From a bacterium (GTDB taxonomy: Bacteria > Patescibacteriota > Saccharimonadia > Saccharimonadales > JACDBH01), in assembly GCA_029557395.1 (NCBI GenBank), contig JAKQIK010000003.1, forward strand, positions 1-6,839: DNA of 6,839 bases. Direction: 5' to 3'. The translations under genes were made by a program, and so were the position numbers. Of this stretch, positions 5,986 through 6,839 are shown piece after piece; within the stretch, counting starts at the first letter, position 1; each line of letters begins with the position of its first letter. The notes below the pieces were generated by a model. The model did not search any database and was not told the origin of the DNA. It was given only the letters and a program-made list of their open reading frames with translations.

Positions 5986-5991
5986 AAAGGA
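5986..5991 (+). promoter_or_regulatory. Ribosome binding site of the transposase
   Basis: AAAGGA lies 8 nt before the ATG at 6000. This decides the start: the earlier in-frame ATG at 5991 overlaps this site and has no usable Shine-Dalgarno of its own. Confidence 0.7.
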
Positions 5992-5999
5992 TGTTCCTA

Positions 6000-6827
6000 A
6001 TGTCTAATTTAACAAAAATACCTAGTAATAAGAAGTGCTGGCAGTACCTTAACAATATAGTATTTACGGATGAGCTGTCGTGCCCAGTTTGCAGTAGCCA
6101 ATTGCAAGAGAACTATCTACGACGGTATCTATGGTGCAGAATATGCCGTAAGAAATACCGAGCAACTAGCTACAAAGGTAGTTGGCTCTACGGTATGAAG
6201 ATTAGCCCCAGACAACTGTTCTGCCTACTGTGGTGCTGGCAGAAGAAAAAGAGTACCGAGGCAATAATCACTGCTGTAGGCGTCAGTTATCCTACGGTGA
6301 CTCGCTGGTTAACTCGCTTTAGAGATCAGCTACCTGACACCACGCCACTCCTAGAGGGTATAGTTAAAGCAGATGAGAGCTACTTCTCTAAACTAAGGAG
6401 TAAACAAAATAAATACATCTTAACTGGTGCTGTAACTGACAACATAGGCGAAGAGCCAACCTTAGCCTTGAGGATTACAGGTGACCATCAGACTGGCAGA
6501 AAACAAGAAGTACTAGAGAGCTTCATCGAAGACACCGTAACTCCAGGTAGCCTTGTCGTAACTGACAAATGGTATGGCTACCAAGATTTACCCCTGATTG
6601 GTTACTACCACCAGAGCCATAACCACTCCAAGGGTGACTACAGTCAAACAAATCGCATAGAAGGTGTCTGGAGTGTTCTAAAGCGCCACTCTAGGAAGCT
6701 ATATGGTGGTAGGATACTAACTCACCAACTGGAAGATCTATGCATCGAATGGATGGCCAGAGTTAACAGAAAAGAGCTATTTAAAAGCCCGATAGAATTT
6801 CTAACATATACGCTTGTTCCGTTTTAG
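6000..6827 (+). CDS. IS1595-family transposase
   Basis: The 275-residue DDE-type transposase catalyses cut-and-join movement of the surrounding element by binding its terminal repeats. Domains in order: an N-terminal zinc ribbon with Cys28/Cys31 (CPVC) and Cys46/Cys49 (CRIC); a helix-turn-helix-like stretch at about 85-111 (STEAIITAVGVSYPTVTRW); and an ISXO2-like catalytic core with Asp125 (VKADESYF), Asp189 (VVTDKWYGY) and the TNRIEGVWSVLKRH motif. That motif contains Asn218, Glu221 and Lys228, the usual third-acid region of this family. Length and motif order are complete, with no frameshift. The start at 6000 is chosen for its AAAGGA ribosome binding site; an in-frame ATG at 5991 would add three residues. 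The stop TAG (6825-6827) lies inside the right terminal repeat, which encodes the last residues LVPF. Confidence 0.95.
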   Translation: MSNLTKIPSNKKCWQYLNNIVFTDELSCPVCSSQLQENYLRRYLWCRICRKKYRATSYKGSWLYGMKISPRQLFCLLWCWQKKKSTEAIITAVGVSYPTVTRWLTRFRDQLPDTTPLLEGIVKADESYFSKLRSKQNKYILTGAVTDNIGEEPTLALRITGDHQTGRKQEVLESFIEDTVTPGSLVVTDKWYGYQDLPLIGYYHQSHNHSKGDYSQTNRIEGVWSVLKRHSRKLYGGRILTHQLEDLCIEWMARVNRKELFKSPIEFLTYTLVPF

Positions 6828-6829
6828 TT
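6815..6829. repeat. Right terminal inverted repeat of the IS
   Basis: TGTTCCGTTTTAGTT is the exact reverse complement of the left end. It overlaps the last four transposase codons and the stop. Only 10 bp of flanking DNA remain before the window ends. Confidence 0.92.
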
Positions 6830-6839
6830 GACTGTGCCC

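Larger units (their letters stand above)
5935..6829 (+). mobile_element. IS1595-family insertion sequence, 895 bp
   Basis: The element is bounded by a 15-bp perfect terminal inverted repeat, AACTAAAACGGAACA at 5935-5949 and its complement at 6815-6829. It carries one transposase gene with the zinc ribbon and ISXO2-like core of the IS1595 family. Its size is normal for the family. Beyond the perfect 15 bp the ends keep weak similarity (GTATA in both). It interrupts the 5' end of the beta-helix gene in the opposite orientation. The family normally makes an 8-bp target duplication, but the flanks GTTCATTA (5927-5934) and GACTGTGC (6830-6837) do not match in any register I tried. The transposase frame is intact, so the element may be active. 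Confidence 0.92.

Noticed and set aside
5983..6000. Tiny ORF ATGAAAGGATGTTCCTAA just before the transposase as a leader peptide
   Set aside because: It has five codons, no ribosome binding site, and its bases are the transposase Shine-Dalgarno site. Chance is the simpler explanation.

Overview
The window fits a chromosome segment from a Candidate Phyla Radiation bacterium, most likely Candidatus Saccharibacteria (TM7). The evidence is indirect: a membrane-anchored PEGA/propeller protein, a sortase with a long cytoplasmic N-terminus, a basic protein with an 'SHTLMRQAVKKP' motif that I recall from this phylum, weak or absent Shine-Dalgarno sites, moderately AT-rich DNA, and TGA not read as sense. 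A 16S or marker-gene comparison would be needed to fix the taxon.

Layout. Positions 1-417 (-) hold the start of a basic, low-complexity protein that begins at GTG and runs off the left edge. Positions 418-662 are a divergent intergenic region with a small cluster of direct and inverted repeats and candidate promoters. Positions 663-2144 (+) encode a membrane-anchored PEGA-domain protein with a beta-propeller-like exterior. It converges, with a 38-bp gap and no visible terminator, on a sortase gene at 2183-3391 (-). The sortase is divergent from a tRNA-Leu(CAA) gene at 3459-3543 (+). The two share a symmetric back-to-back -10 element at 3417-3429.

The last 26 bases of the tRNA gene, including CCA, are repeated exactly at 3699-3724. 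This is the usual footprint of integration into a tRNA gene. Only 155 bp separate the copies, and that spacer carries a 13-bp direct repeat pair and an 8-bp-stem hairpin but no gene. Twenty bases past the second copy ends a large right-handed beta-helix surface protein (3744-5936, -) with an LANTG sorting signal at its C-terminus. Its open frame continues upstream with family-typical sequence until an IS1595-family element (5935-6829, 15-bp perfect terminal inverted repeats, transposase at 6000-6827) removes the 5' end. No target-site duplication is visible, so this is not a simple clean insertion.

How the parts fit. The sortase and the LANTG protein form a plausible enzyme/substrate pair for surface display, with the substrate lying at a tRNA integration site and now broken by an insertion sequence. 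This looks like turnover of surface proteins at a recombination hotspot. Nothing here proves a new system. The features most worth checking are the very short att-like interval, the missing target-site duplication and the symmetric promoter.
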